Of a stretch of 64,000 nucleotides of DNA, positions 24,550-36,861 are shown piece by piece. Below the pieces are notes generated by a model. The model had not been told where the DNA came from. It did no database searches and saw nothing but the letters and a program-made list of their open reading frames with translations. This stretch comes from Azorinus chamasolen (lineage: Eukaryota > Mollusca > Bivalvia > Cardiida > Solecurtidae), in contig OY755241.1 of NCBI GenBank assembly GCA_963576725.1, forward strand, positions 58,711,071 to 58,775,070, written 5' to 3'. Position 1 is the stretch's first letter, and the number at the start of each line of letters is the position of its first letter. The translations under genes were made by a program, and so were the position numbers.

Positions 24550-25520
24550 TTTTAACCCTTTACTTCGCAAATATGCCTTTACAAACAGAGTAGACACAGA
24601 TCAAGACATATATTAGCCGCCCGATCAGGGTCTGCTCTGCTTGCTAACGAAATAATGTACATCATAGTCCAGGGTTTCTGCTGTGGTCAAAACTCCCTGT
24701 GTTCATGTGTCGTAAAGAATAAGCTAATGAATATTCATGATGTCATTTAATCAAGACATTAAATATGACTACAAAGCTAAATATAGGGTAATGACCGGAA
24801 CCGGAACTAGTCACCGGCATAATAAAGAAGAGTCCAGCAAAGAGAATCCGGAATGGCCTGTGCTTGAAACCAACGCTTAGTAACGCTAAGTTAGTAGGCA
24901 TACCAAATTTTAATCAAATGTTTTCGATGGTTTCTGAGATATTGACCTTAACAAAAAGGGTTAACCAACGCGGACGCCAACGCCGACGAGAGGGTCGTGA
25001 CAATAGTTCCACTTTTTGTAAAAGTGGAGCTAAAATGAAGTCATGCAGAAAGTTACTTTCAAGCTTACTGCATGACCTTACTTTGCATAAGGATAGAGAT
25101 AATGATGTTGCAAGAAGTCATTTTCAACAAACTGACATTTAAAAGATTCTTGGAAAATGTCTCTGGCAAGCTTATTAACATTTTCCAAGACGAGTTTAAT
25201 ATCAATTTATACAAAATGACTCCGGGACTTATCGGACTAAAATATGCCGTTTTTATGTATATTGCTACATGACAGTGTGGTGTTGTTACATGACATTGGG
25301 TGGTGACGTTACAGTATCAAACGCGTGTAATATAGAGAAATATGTGTTGACTATTTTAACCAATTACCTCATAGGCTATTTTAGATACAACCCCTTTGAA
25401 TAATTCTACCGAAAAGGAGCATTAACAGAAAAGGAAAATTTATCACAATGGTTTCACAAAGTGACTTCTACAGAATCGTCAAACGTCGTCAATATGAGGA
25501 AATGGGTTAACTTGAATACA
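24550..25520. repeat. P1 copy, GC-richer unit and P3 copy
   Basis: Bases 24550-24770 hold a P1 MITE, 24775-25040 a segment with cggacgccaacgccgacg of a style common in molluscan repeats, and 25360-25512 a P3 right half. No gene is seen. Confidence 0.55.
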
Positions 25521-25565
25521 AGGCAAGTTATGTGATAATTACATGTACATATGTCTCTAACTCAC

Positions 25566-25796
25566 CTGGTGGAAATTCACAGAAACCACCTGTGAATCCC
25601 AATGGGCACTGACATGAATAGTCAGTAGGACTGTTGATACAGGTGGCACTATTCTCACAGTCATTGTCGTTACACCAGTCAGGTGGGATGCTACAGGTAG
25701 GACCAGTCCAGTGATTAAAACACGTGCAAACAAAGCCGTTAATTGTATTGGTACATTTGTGAGTTCCACATGGATCACCTTCGCATTCATCTATGG
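25566..25796 (-). CDS. Exon: two EGF-like domains
   Basis: The 77-codon exon holds two EGF modules. The first begins AIDECEGDPCGTHKC, with the DxxE signature of calcium-binding EGF, and includes NGFVCTCFNHWTGPTC. The second is CNDNDCENSATCINSP followed by YSCQCPLGFTGGFC. All twelve cysteines are present. In module 1 the usual hydroxylation-type Asn-Gly stretch is partly preserved (NTINGFVC). The acceptor is aatttcag and the donor gtgagtta, phase 1-1. It joins the C-terminal LamG exon on one side and TSP1 on the other. Confidence 0.95.
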
Positions 25797-25884
25797 CTGA
25801 AATTAAAAGAAAACAGAATGATATTATATGAACCTTCAACACGGATGTAAAATACAACAGAACTTGTCTTAAGCGGTCATTCAT

Positions 25885-26030
25885 CAATTGGAGTGTTAAA
25901 AACAGCTGATTGCGTAATGCAGGGCAAAAGTAATGTTCTTACAGGAGTTTTCTGAATTACTTTTGACCCGCATTAAGCTGCCACCTGCCTTACAGACCCA
26001 TAGGACCTGCCTTTATGGCCGCTTGCGACA
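25885..26030. repeat. P2-type MITE, decayed
   Basis: The centre gttcttacaggagttttctg is flanked by taatgcagggcaaaagtaat and attacttttgacccgcatta. Both outer ends are eroded. Confidence 0.65.
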
Positions 26031-26183
26031 AAGTATATGCATATACGCTTTATTACCTTATTGACAGACAAATTCAAATAGACGATGTACAAGTATGGAT
26101 GTGAACTCGAATGTAGTGTTGTTTCATTAACACAAACATTTGCACACTTTTTACTACATACAGTAGAACCTGTTTGCCCTAAC

Positions 26184-26430
26184 AATGTCAGTATCTGTAT
26201 CACTTCCAGTCTGGCCCTTTCAATGTTAGTATCTGTATCACTTCCAGTCTGGCCCTTTCAATGTTAGTATCTGTATCACTTCCAGTCTGGCCCTTTCAAT
26301 GTTAGTATCTGTATCACTTCCAGTCTGGCCCTTTCAATGTTAGTATCTGTATCACTTCCAGTCCGCCCCTTCAAAACTTCCAGTCTGGCCCTTTCAATGT
26401 TAGTATCTGTATCACTTCCAGTCTGGCATG
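26184..26430. repeat. Minisatellite, 38-bp unit, about six copies
   Basis: The word aatgttagtatctgtatcac repeats every 38 bases. One unit near 26360 is internally shortened (cagtccgccccttcaaaac). Confidence 0.95.
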
Positions 26431-26789
26431 AAACTAACAAATCGGTTACAACCAGATAGATGCAACATTAATAAGACGTTTTGAAGGATACGAACCATTT
26501 GAACTTATAAAAAGTATTCATATTGAACTCTTCCCTTGGTAAGCATTTTGGGTAGTCATTTGTAAACAGTTTGGATAAATTCGAAATGTGTGACACTGCA
26601 TCTCATCTAGATCGTAACATTCAATTAAAAGTGTCTGAAATATCTTAAATCCATATGTTCACATTTCAACAGGTCCATATATCCACAAGTGGTAAATACA
26701 TCTACAATTATTTTGATTACGATGAGTCACTGAGTAATTCTGATTGCATTTTGGGAAAAACATAAAGGTAATTTAACTTTCAGAATTTC

Positions 26790-29358
26790 ACGGATGGAGA
26801 AATCAGACCTCCAGAGACACCCATGTTATGACACTTCAATGCTCAATTCAAGGGAGGCTTGCCTGGGCTTTGCAACCACTGTGTCAAACAGATTTAAGGC
26901 CCTTGCCCAGCTAGAACAGGGCTCGGTTGAAGAAAAATGTAGCATTGTCAAGGACACTTTGAAGACCACCTGTGAAAAGACTTGGCTTTATGGCCAGGCA
27001 ATGCAAGGACTGGTTTTTATAGGACTCAATAAGGCTGATTGACGAGAAGAGTGCAACTAAGCACCGACTATTGCAAGCCAAAAACAGGATACAGAAGCAG
27101 ACCGTTCAAGCGGAGTACAAGGAAAAACAGAAAGAGGTGAAGAGGAGCACACGGTTGGATAAGAGTAATAGGGTCGACCAGCTGGCCACAGACGCTCAGC
27201 AAGCTGCAGACAGAGATGTTAAGACCTTATATAGTATCAGTCGGATACTATCTGGAAAGAGAGGCGCCGCAGACAAGCCTGTCAAGTCTAAGGATGGTAG
27301 GACACGACGAAGCCAGACGAGCAATTGGAAAGGTGGAGGGAGCACTTTAGCGAACTCCTCAGCGGCACACAAATTCACATACCGAAAGGTGATGAGCTGG
27401 ATATTGACACAGGACCTATCATCAAGGACGAGATCATGGACGCAGTTGGGATGGTAAAGAACGGTAAAGCACCAGGCCTTGATTGAATCCCACCAGAAGT
27501 TCTTAAAGGTGATCGTGAAATAACAGCTGACACTACTAGATTGAACTACATGTACTACAAGAAATAGGGGAAAAAAGTGGTTACTTCAAAACGGACGAAG
27601 GGTCTTATAGTCAAACTGCCAAAACAGGAGATCCCGGTGACTGCCAGAACTGGAGGGGCATACAACTGTTATCACTGCCTAGCAAGGTTCTTACGAGGAT
27701 TATTTTGGAGCGCATTACGTATGCAATAGAGAACGTCATGATGGATGAACAGGCAGGGTTTCGCCAGGGACGATCATGTACAGGCCAGATTGCAACGCTG
27801 AGGATTGTGTAGAACAATCACTTGAATGGCAATCTCTACTATACATCAATGGAAAAGTAGTAAAGTCAAGCAGGCAAAGCCACATACAAGACGCAACCAC
27901 AACCAAAACACCGATAGACAGCATGACACACACATATACACACACACAACCACACACCCAAACACACACTCACGCACGAAATGAACACAGAAAACACCAA
28001 CAGACACACAAGAACCAGAGACAAACACTCTACACATGAACAAAATCACAAGCACAAAGACGCAAGGCAAACAAAAGGAAGGGTGACAAAGAGAGTACCG
28101 CCTTGGCACGGTCAGTAGCAAAAACACCACTGGGGTTTTAAACCGGTTTACGGACGTCCCAACCTCACACTTCTCACAAAGTCACACTAGGTTTACAAAT
28201 AGTGTAAATAAAGGTATCCCCGCCGGACTTACCTACAAAATAGACGACGAAGAACACAGGACAACATGTAAAACATAGCATAATAACTGTGACAATCCGT
28301 CAAATATGTACTCAATGACTTTGCTGAAGTCAGAGCACATGCAGGTAAGCCGTTAAGGGAACAACAGGGAAAAAGTAATACATGAGTCTGGTAAGCTCAT
28401 CTCGAATCTGAGTTTAAAGAGTATACCATCATAGAGTACTACCCTCGGCCTGTCATCGCGCAAGCAAAGAGGGAAGCGTAGCTACCGACTAAAAAGGTCG
28501 ATAACCAAACATGCAGTGCGTTGCAATATAATGGGATCATAACCTTTCTTGTTAAACGTTTTAATGCGTTTTATAAACAAATCATGAAAATGGATATGTC
28601 CCCGAATTTTCCTAAGTTTGTAGATAATATCCCCATAAACGTCTGGTTGAGAAATGCCTTGTTGCAGTAACGTCCGTAAATTGCAATTATATTTACTAAC
28701 GAGTGGCAAATTTCGATAATAAAATTTATAAAACGTTTTCCGAAGTTTGTGATATCTGTTACCTTGCTTAAGAAGTTTATCAGTTATAAGTAAATAACGA
28801 CTGTTAAAATCTTCAAGCAAAGAACAGGCTCGGGCAAACCGAATAAATTGAGAAATATAAACCCCATAAGATGTAGAACGGGGCACAACCCCATCTAGAA
28901 AAGATAATTAACAATTTTAAGACTTCCGAAAAGCCTTTGATACAGTAGATCGGGACTCGATCTGCAATATTCTGAAGTATTATGAAATTCAAGATAAGTT
29001 GATTAATATCATCCGAAGCTTGTACCAATACACAATATGTCATGTGATACACAACACGGACATTTCCCATTCTCTCACTGTCTCTACTGGCGTCAGGGTT
29101 GTATGTTATCACCACTGATCTTCTCGCATGTGGTCGACTGGATCATGAAAACTGTGACAAAGAACCGAAAGGACTGCAGTGCACCTTTACAAGGATATTG
29201 GAAGATCTAGATTTTGCAGACGATATAGCTCTCTTGTCACACTTACACACATCAACACATTCAGGAAAAGACAAAGAGTCTGGACCTGACAGCCAAGCAG
29301 ACATGACTCCACATTAACGCCAAGAAGAAAAGAGCATGAGACTCAATAACGGGAATTA
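26790..29358 (+). pseudogene. Non-LTR retrotransposon RT remnant, split by a nested insertion
   Basis: Plus-strand frames give the pre-RT region (TLYSISRILSGKRGAADKPV), then KNGKAPGLD and IPPEVL, NWRGIQLLSLPSKVLTRII, MDEQAGFRQGRSCTGQIATL and EQSLEWQSLLYIN. The frame is then cut at about 27849 and resumes at about 28912 with DFRKAFDTVDRDSICNILKY, followed by LEDLDFADDIALLSH. The FADD box and the GFRQGRSC block are classic for RTE/jockey-type RTs, though I cannot fix the clade. In-frame stops and frameshifts make it dead. The endonuclease part is missing (5' truncated). Confidence 0.88.
27849..28911 (-). mobile_element. Family A retroelement, 5' truncated, nested in the RT remnant
   Basis: On the minus strand it starts SFLDGVVP, then SYGVYISQFIRFARACSLLE, DFNSRYLLITDKLLKQGNRY, HKLRKTFYKFYYRNLPL and KGYDPIILQRTACLVIDLF. 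After that comes about 600 bases of tail: ggacgtccgtaaaccggttt, ccaaggcggtactctctttg, a GT run and gcttgactttactacttttc. This RT family is frequent in bivalves. I suspect a Penelope-like relationship but cannot prove it. The host frame continues on both sides, and a short caat may be the target duplication. Confidence 0.85.
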
Positions 29359-29467
29359 AGTTCTGTTTTCCCTGTTTTCCAATGCGTGTTTACGGAGTAA
29401 ATGGTTAATACATGAATATTCGTGACATAAAGGGGTAAGTATGAACATATTTAATACGAGTCCTTAC

Positions 29468-29647
29468 CATCACATGCTGAGGGCGTTATCATGTTGAGAC
29501 CCTGTACGCCTTGTTGGCTCAAAGTCCTTAAGTCGTCCATACTTGCAATTTCATTGTTGGCGTCCAGCTGGCATGTTTCTTTGGCTTGGGCTATTTCATT
29601 CCCTGTCAGTAATTCATTACGGATGCTGAAACCACTCAACATAAGCC
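29468..29647 (-). CDS. Exon: C-terminal part of LamG/pentraxin-like domain plus linker
   Basis: The exon reads G-LMLSGFSIRNELLTGNEI followed by AQAKETCQLDA and ends in NMITPSACD. The SGFxI-N-LxxxEI pattern is the final strand and helix of a laminin-G/pentraxin (concanavalin-like) fold and completes the domain in exons 47759 and 45813. The linker before the EGF pair contains two cysteines. The acceptor is catcttccag and the donor gtaaggac, phase 1-1. The upstream intron is about 16 kb, the largest in the gene here. Confidence 0.9.
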
Positions 29648-29709
29648 CTGGAAGATGAAGTAAAAATTCAATACAAGAAATTTTTTCCCCAGGCACGGTT
29701 AAACTTCTG

Positions 29710-30030
29710 ATGTTCACTAACTTAATTACTACAAAATGTTACTTAACCCTTCATTACACAGACATGCCTTTAAATGCCTTTGCAAACAGAGTAGACACAA
29801 ACCACATGGCTCTAACAGAAGCCTTCCAGCTGGCTTGCAATAGGTTAGTTGTTCTACCGGGCCGGTGTTTCTTTGTGTACGAAACCATGCATTTTATTCC
29901 ATACACGGATGTATGTAGTGGGTGTTCCTCCATCTTAGAGTAGCTGGTCGTCGCAATATGACTGAAATACTGTTCTATCACATAACCTGTGGTGTGGGAG
30001 TGCCGAGACAGAGTGCCGTAATTCGCGGAC
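29710..30030. other. No gene seen; part of a P1 MITE
   Basis: A P1 left half (cttcattacacagacatgcc ... gcaaacagagtagacacaaa) lies at 29752-29805. The rest is unassigned. Confidence 0.45.
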
Positions 30031-31135
30031 AATCACGCCGACAAGAAATATTTAGTACTCTATGAAGGCGATCTCTTAAATCCGGAAACGGAAGGAGGTA
30101 GTCGGATATTTGTATTATCTCGTTTTTGTGGTACCTTTTATTACTTTTCTGAAGTTACTCTGTTTGCAGCTCAATCATCGAGTACACTTTCGACGATAGT
30201 TGGATACAGTTACTTCACTTAAATATGATTTTGTTTTACATGCAGTTTACCACTGCCATATATATCCACCATATGACAGATATGGGTTTTGAGAAATCTC
30301 GCCAGCTTTAACATAAACTTCGGGGAAATTTCCACACAACTTAACATTCTCTAAATTTTATTATCGAAATCTCTCACTTATTTGCAAGTACAAATGTAAT
30401 CTTGAGGCGCTCCTGCTACACGGTGTTTCACATCCTGAATTTTATGGTGATGTGATTTTACAAGCTCCGAAAAATTATTGGACATACCCATTTTTCACTT
30501 TGTTCACTAAATACATTAAACAATTCTTCAAATACATTAAAAATCATTTAAAAGGGATATGATCGTATGGTACTACAACATACTGCATGTCTGGTTGTCA
30601 ATGATTTTACAGTTGGCAATCATGATTGCCGCTTTGCATGTACACCGACAAGAAATATTTAGTACTCTATGAAGGCGACCTCTTAAATCCGGAAACGGAA
30701 GGAGGACGTCGGATCTCGTTTTTGTCGTACCCTTTATTACTTTTCTGCAGTTACTCTGTTTGCAGCTCAATCATCGAGTACACTTTCGACGATAGGTGGA
30801 TACAGTAACTTCACTTAAATATGCTTTTGTTTTACATGCAGTTTACCATTGTATTTGCCATCATGGTTGTTGTAGATAGTCGGAGAGGGGATACTCTTAT
30901 GTACACTGTTTGTCTTTTAGGGTGGGATGGAATAAATGTGAGGTTGGGCGCCCAAAAACCGGTTTAATCCCCAGTGACATTTGTCACTGACCGTTCCAGG
31001 GCGGTACTTCAATCTTCCCCCTATTGTTTGTTTGTTATGTCCGTGCGTCTCTTTGTGTCTTTTATCGTTGTGGTGCTGTTTAGGCGGTTGTGTTTTGTAT
31101 GGGGTGTTTCCTGCGTGACTCATACATGTACTTTT
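30031..31135 (+). mobile_element. Two family B retroelement fragments in tandem
   Basis: Bases 30031-30255 and 30640-30865 carry the same segment (gacaagaaatatttagtact ... tgtttgcagctcaatcatcg). The second belongs to a longer copy that begins at about 30350 with RT C-terminal codons (tttattatcgaaatctctca) and runs to the tail end cctgcgtgactcatacatgt at 31125. Its RT site gatgtgattttacaagctcc lacks the 24-bp insertion found near 18911. Confidence 0.75.
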
Positions 31136-31259
31136 GTTGAAATATAGACTTTGCTTTGAGAGAACAAAATTTAATTCTAATTATCTCTATAGACATATAG
31201 CAATAGGCGACTGTGTTTAGACAAATCACAACAGTTTGTACAAACAAAGCATGGTTGAG

Positions 31260-31460
31260 GTTTGCATCAGAAACATGTTCGTAACCCTTTCCCTGTTCTA
31301 CATCTATTGTAGCCATTATGAAACTAAAGAAACAATTTGGTCTTATCCATTAGCATACAGAGCAGTCCCTTATCAAATGGCTCCTGCAGGAGCCATCTGA
31401 TGTGGGTCTACTCTGTTTGAAGATGCGTATAAAGGCATTTATATGAAGGCAATGGTTAAA
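31260..31460. repeat. P1-type MITE
   Basis: It runs from gtaaccctttccctgttcta to gaaggcaatggtta, with a perfect centre ggctcctgcaggagcc. Confidence 0.8.
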
Positions 31461-31598
31461 GCATGAATCACAATGGCTTGAACAAGATTGAAACAGATGA
31501 ATAGTTTAAATCTGGATCGTTTTGACACAATAATGTCAATAGTTTTAACAGGAATATAATTAAAATACCATACAAGGAACATCAATGCACTTTCATCA

Positions 31599-31700
31599 CA
31601 CTGTAAAAAATTCCCGTAGCTTTTACAGGACATCCCGTTGTTTTTCCTACGGAACCGGTGCCGTAAACCAAGCACGGGTTTTAGACCGTTACCGCAATGG
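31599..31700. repeat. Transposon-end-like sequence CACTGTAAAAA...
   Basis: CACTGTAAAAAATTCCCGTA at about 31599 matches, in inverted orientation, the sequence ending at 40529 (tacgggaaatttttacagtg). The sequence next to it has several gtaa/ccgtaa words, as at the other end. It is either one end of an 8.9-kb element or an independent remnant. Confidence 0.45.
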
Positions 31701-32306
31701 ATTCTGGGACGTTAAAAAGTATATCACGAGGGAAAATAACGTTTGGTAAAATTACAAAAAAGAACTTATTTTTAATTATTTGATCATTTTTCGTTTGCTA
31801 AAAGTATTATGAAGGTATAAATTGATATTTTGCTGGTATACATTGCATTCTGATTCGAACAAATGTTGATAATCATGCGAAAAAGTGCAAAAGTTGAAAC
31901 CAAACTGATGATACCCCACCCATCCAGTCTTGTTCCCGCAACTTGAACACGTTGAATGATCATTGATGCGGTATTTTCGGTTTCTTTCACGGAGACACTG
32001 AGAAGGTGAATGTTAAAATGAGATCTTCCTATGGACTTCTCAGGTCCTGAGTCGGGAAAATGATAAATGATGAAGAATCGGTACATCAACTTATCATATG
32101 ATTGCAAAGTTGCCTGTCTTACTGCTCAAGCCAGTGTGTTATTAAAACAGCAGAATTACTGTGAAAAGTTAATTGGACTAAATGTTATTTGCAAACATTG
32201 AAAATGCAAATCTGCAGAACGGCCCAATTCTGTTGAAATACTTCAAGTCTAAACTGGAATGAGTCGTTTCCTTGAACTGATACAGACTGAAAAAGACAAT
32301 GACAAG

Positions 32307-32389
32307 TACCACGGCATACTGCAAGGAAATACAATTTCCATACACCAGTGCTTGGGGAGGAGATGACAAATCTGATGTTTTTAGTAGAT
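32307..32389 (+). CDS. Possible exon of plus-strand gene (upstream exon)
   Basis: An open frame reading KYNFHTPVLGEEMTNLMF-LVD ends in phase 0 at a good donor (gtaagttt). It would join the exon at 33917 in frame. A stop codon just upstream (around 32302) forces the acceptor to lie between about 32305 and 32360. The start at 32307 (after gacaag) is a guess, and 32326 is an alternative. The product is not recognised. Support is the phase match plus a strong donor only. Confidence 0.35.
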
Positions 32390-32634
32390 GTAAGTTTTGT
32401 TTTATTTATTTCTTGTTGTTTTTTATGCCACCCAGCGCATATAGTAATCGCATTGTCCGTCCTTCTGTCTGTCCTTCCATCCGTCCGTCCCAAATTCTGT
32501 GTCCCTTCTGTAACTTTTTTTATCTTTGAATGGATTTTTTCAAAAAAAAATGGCACAAATGTTCACCACACAAAGATGATGTGTCGCGTTCAACTCCCTG
32601 GTCCATTGGACAAAGGTCAAGGTCAGCCTTCAGG

Positions 32635-33562
32635 GCACGGGGGCCATTTCGTGGGTCTGGATAGTCTTAAAAGTAACAAAATATGATTGGGTCAATTTAG
32701 TGTTATATTATATGTTATATACAAGGGGTCTAACTACCCATTCGCAAATTTCACGACCAATTCTAAATAACGCCCGGTTTTTGGCTACCGAGATAGAATA
32801 ACCACTAATATTTGGTATGAACATGAAGCGTGGACCTTGTACAAGATTTTCAAATAATATGACTTTTGATACATTCAGACGAAGCCGTAGCCAGTGCCGA
32901 TGTGAAATTCCTACAAAATACGCTAATTTTTCTTACTCGGACGACAAGTCGCAACAACTTGACCTAGCTTCTACTTAGCCAGTAACATGGCACCTGATTG
33001 ACCGAGGGATGGTGCTGTGCGTTCTCGCTAACGCTTATAGGGCAAGCAAGATAACAGACACGTGGATGTTGTTATTGTAGAGGAAGCTCATAGTGGATTG
33101 AAAGAGATAGCACGAATATTCGCCTGCATTTCGGATCTGCATCAGTGTCTGCAGAGAGCTTGAGAAGTAAACAATAGTTTTTTGTCATATATGTATTGAT
33201 TGCACAATCGTTTTGTCCTGAGACATCGCGATTATTGCCGTTTTACAAGGGGGCCAAGCGACAATCGAGTAAGAAAAAAATCAGCATATTTTGTAGGAAT
33301 TTCACACCAGCACTGGCTACGGCTTAGTCGGAATGTATCAAAAGTTATATTATTTGAAAAATACAAGGTACACGCTTCAGGTTCGTACCAAACATTAGTG
33401 GTTATTCCATCTTGGCTGTCCAAATCCGTGCATTATTTCGAATCGGTCATGAAATTTGTGAATGGGTAGTGGACCCCTTATATATGATATAACACTAAAT
33501 TGACCCAATCAATTTTTTAAACTTTTTAGACCATCTAGACCCACAAAATGGTCCCCTGTGCT
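32635..33562. mobile_element. Foldback element with about 305-bp inverted repeats
   Basis: The left arm (32635-32945) and right arm (33258-33562) are inverted copies. For example gggtcaatttagtgttatat faces atataacactaaattgaccc, and gccgtagccagtgc faces gcactggctacggc. The arms are diverged by scattered changes. The spacer is about 312 bases. ORFs in both arms are mirror translations. It sits between two exons of the plus-strand gene. Confidence 0.85.
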
Positions 33563-33916
33563 TCAGGCTCAAAGATCGGGGTATAGTGTTTCACAAACAC
33601 ATCTTGACAAAGTTACTTTTGTGGAAACTTTGAAACAAATCAATTATGATATAAAGATAAGTAATTCTGTGTAAACCCGCTGAATAAGCTCATACTGCTT
33701 CTCTTTGTATGAATATTAATTAGGCCAGATTTCATATAGACTGAGGGTGGTCAGCAAATTTTTATGCTATCATAGGGCAATAGTATAGTGTGTGGTAATA
33801 AATAATAGGAGCTCTCTCATCTGGGTCTACACTGTTAATTTAAAACACTTTTGTGCCAAAAGGGTTAAATCCACTGCTCATGTGATTATGTTTAAAAACT
33901 GCTGTTTTTCTTATAG

Positions 33917-33983
33917 GACATGGCTTCTAATGGTGAGATACAACATGTGAACAGAGCATCTTGGCCAAAGCTTGCCATGCTTG
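33917..33983 (+). CDS. Exon of unrecognised plus-strand gene
   Basis: The 67-bp exon is bounded by a pyrimidine-rich acceptor (tttttcttatag) and a donor (gtatgtat). It enters in phase 0 and leaves in phase 1. It encodes DMASNGEIQHVNRASWPKLA-MLG and joins the terminal exon at 36862 without a break (G|GA, Gly). It lies inside the 16-kb intron of the surface-protein gene on the opposite strand. The family is not recognised. Confidence 0.5.
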
Positions 33984-34277
33984 GTATGTATGAACTTAAA
34001 AAGGTTTAATGAGGGGGACAGGGGTTGGCATTCATACACTGTATGCCATGTTCTTGTTATTGAAACAAATCAGTCTATATCTTAATAAAATTAGGCTATT
34101 GTGGGGCTTGATATAGATAAGAACGCAACTGCATGATTACTTGAGAGACCAACACATGGAAATGTGAGGGTCTGTTATATAATGAAGTAGAACAACATTT
34201 GAAAATGCTATTTTCAAATGGAATCAACACATTATACTGATTTGTTATTTCCCAAGATGGAAAACAAGTATCCTAAC

Positions 34278-34516
34278 TTAACCCATTACCCCATATTGAC
34301 GCCTTTTGACACCTCTGTAAAAGTAACTTTTTTAAACCATTGATGATTGTAATAAAAGGAGCATTTGATCCTATTCCTATGAATCAAATGCTCTATTTAT
34401 CACAATGGTTTCAAATATACACAATTCTAAGATTTCTTTTTTCCAGTAATTGTTCCTTTACAGTGTATTTGTTCAACAGGGTTTGGTCTAAAAATAACCT
34501 ATGAGTTATGGGTTAA
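34278..34516. repeat. P3-type MITE with clean TTAA ends
   Basis: It starts TTAACCCATTACCCCATA and ends TATGGGTTAA. The whole about 239 bases folds on itself through gagcatttgatcc/gaatcaaatgctc. It is the best copy for defining the ends of the family. Confidence 0.9.
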
Positions 34517-36200
34517 GACTAATTAGCATATATTCATAAAATACATGTTTTGTTTAAACACACCATACTGTCTTGAATAAGAGTATGTATGAGACTTCTC
34601 ATCAGGATCCATGCTGTTTGACACAAGGTTTACTGTAATTAAAGTTACTCCGGCCAATATTATATTAAATGGATGAGGTTTATTTAGATGCAGGTTTGGA
34701 CAGGCATCAACTTTTGAATTTGGGTAAAGGCCGGGGATCCAAATTTAAAATTGGAGTGATTTGGGTTTGAAGATTTCTTAAATCTCAAGGCAAAGCCAAA
34801 AATGGTCTTACTGCAGTAATACCATCTTTAGAGGACATGAAGGGTATTTTTTTCAACTTGGTCTAAACACTTTTAAATCTTAGATTTTATGGTGAGGTTT
34901 ACACTATCATGCATAAAATTTTGTGAAACTTGGAATCTCTGCTAAATTATGAAATTCACTCAAAGTTGGGATATTTTCAGCTGACTGAAACAGATTTCTG
35001 TTAGAGCTCAGAAAATATTCGAACAAAGCCAAGACAAATGGTCCAAGTTTCATGGAAATCAATCAGTGATGTTGAGAAAACCATAAAAGTGTTTATTTCC
35101 AGGAGAAACCCATCTGACTGCTAGAGACTTTGGTTAAATAGTGGATGGACAAGTTATTGTCTGTTCCTCCAGTTGCTTGGAAGCTGTTTCCTTACTGTTC
35201 AGTGTGTATTATACAGTACCCAGACAAGGTACCTGCCACATTGGGGTTCATACAGAGGTATACACAGCATTCATTCACATTTAAGTTAATCCATTAATTT
35301 ACCTCATAGGCTCTTTTTATACTCAATCTCTATGAACATAGCTACTGAAAAAGTACATCTACTTTTTTTAAAAAGAGCAAAATTTAAAAGTTCTGTACAT
35401 TTGAAACTATTGTGATTTATAAAAAGTGCATTTGCTCCTTTGTAGCAAATGCTCTATTTATCACCATGGTTTCAAAAAGTGATTTTTGCATTTATGCGTC
35501 AAAAGGGAATGAGTTGATACTTCTTCAGGAAAAAGAATTTTTGATACAGGAGTGCATACTGCATAGTTAACTTAGATATACCTGTACATACAACTGGTTC
35601 ATGCTGTACTCTGCATTTTATATACATGTATCATATTCTGGATCCAAACTATTTCCAAAGGTATTCGCCTATTACATAGTCAATGTTAAAATTCAAATAC
35701 AGCCTTGAGGACACATTTGAGAGGCATACATTTGATCTTGATCAGATGCAAAACATTGTACACCAGTATTGCCTAGCCCAGCTGTAATTTACCCTTTCCT
35801 CCATGAATATTCATAAATTTATAAGAAATAATGACATCATGAATATTTATTAGATTTATGTGTTATAATAGCACATAAACACAGGAAATTTTAGTTTAGA
35901 CGGAAAGTATAGAATCATATCATATGCAAACAGAGCAGACCCTGATTAGACTGCTCCAATAGGAACCCTTTGATCTGGGTCTACTTATTCTTTGCAAAGG
36001 CATAGAAAGCGTACTTATGGAGTAAAAGGTTTAAGGCATGAGTTTGACTGTTGCAGAAAGCAGAGCCTAGTTTTACTACAAGCTTGATGTTACACAGACT
36101 CAGTCATAGCAGTTTGCTGTTAGTACCTGATATAATGGTTGCTAATGCTGGAAGTTGAAACAAAAGTTATTAAACCTTTTCTTTAATACAGTTTTAGCTC
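34517..36200. repeat. Intron of plus-strand gene: P3 and P1 MITEs, otherwise nothing recognised
   Basis: A P3 copy lies at about 35288-35513 (centre gcatttgctcctttgtagcaaatgc, by position 35427-35451), and a P1 copy at about 35790-36035. The remaining sequence shows no exon. Confidence 0.6.
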
Positions 36201-36845
36201 ACCAGAGCACAAAGTACTCATTGTGAGCTTATGTGATTGCCTTATGTTTGTCGACGTGTGTCGTGCGTCATCAATTTGAATCTTAAAACATCTTCCCCTG
36301 TGAATCTACAGGGCTCTCAGCTTTCATCCTTGGCATATAACATCATCTGTAGGTCCTCTACAAAAGTTGTATAAATTATATCCCTGGGGTCTTAATTTGC
36401 CACACCCCATTAATTGATGTCTTGTTTTCTAGATATAAACTTAAAGTGAGAACTTTGAAAATCTTCTCCTTTGAAACTGGAAGGTTCTCAGCTTCCATAC
36501 TTGTATTTGGCACACACATGTAGTATCAACTTTAGATCCTCGACGAATTTATACAAATTATACCATTGGGGGTCAAAATTGACCACGCCCAGGGATGCCT
36601 TGATTTGTATACAAACTTATAATGAGAACTTTGAAAAATTTCTGGAAGGCCTAAAGCTTTCATATTTTGCATATAACATCATCTGATTCTTTACACAAGT
36701 TATATGAATTACGTATATGCCCCTTGGGTGAAAATTGGCCTCGCCCTGAGTAGTGCCTTTTAAACATGTATATAGAAACATTTAGTGAAAGTTTTGAAAA
36801 TCTTTTTCTTTGAATCTGATTTGGAACGCCTAAAGCTTTCTTCTT
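36201..36845. repeat. Tandem repeat array of the 'agctcacc' type, about 160-bp units
   Basis: It starts agctcaccagagcacaaagt. Words such as tttgaaaatcttctcctttg and ctcagctttcat recur about every 160 bases. The same family, in the other orientation, occupies 63590-64000. It ends just before the acceptor of the exon at 36862. Confidence 0.75.
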
Positions 36846-36861
36846 TGTTTCTTAACTGCAG

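Noticed and set aside
33200..33469. 89-codon ORF MHNRFVLRHRDY...
   Set aside because: It lies in one arm of the inverted repeat and has a mirror ORF on the other strand and similar decayed sequence in the other arm, so it is not a gene.
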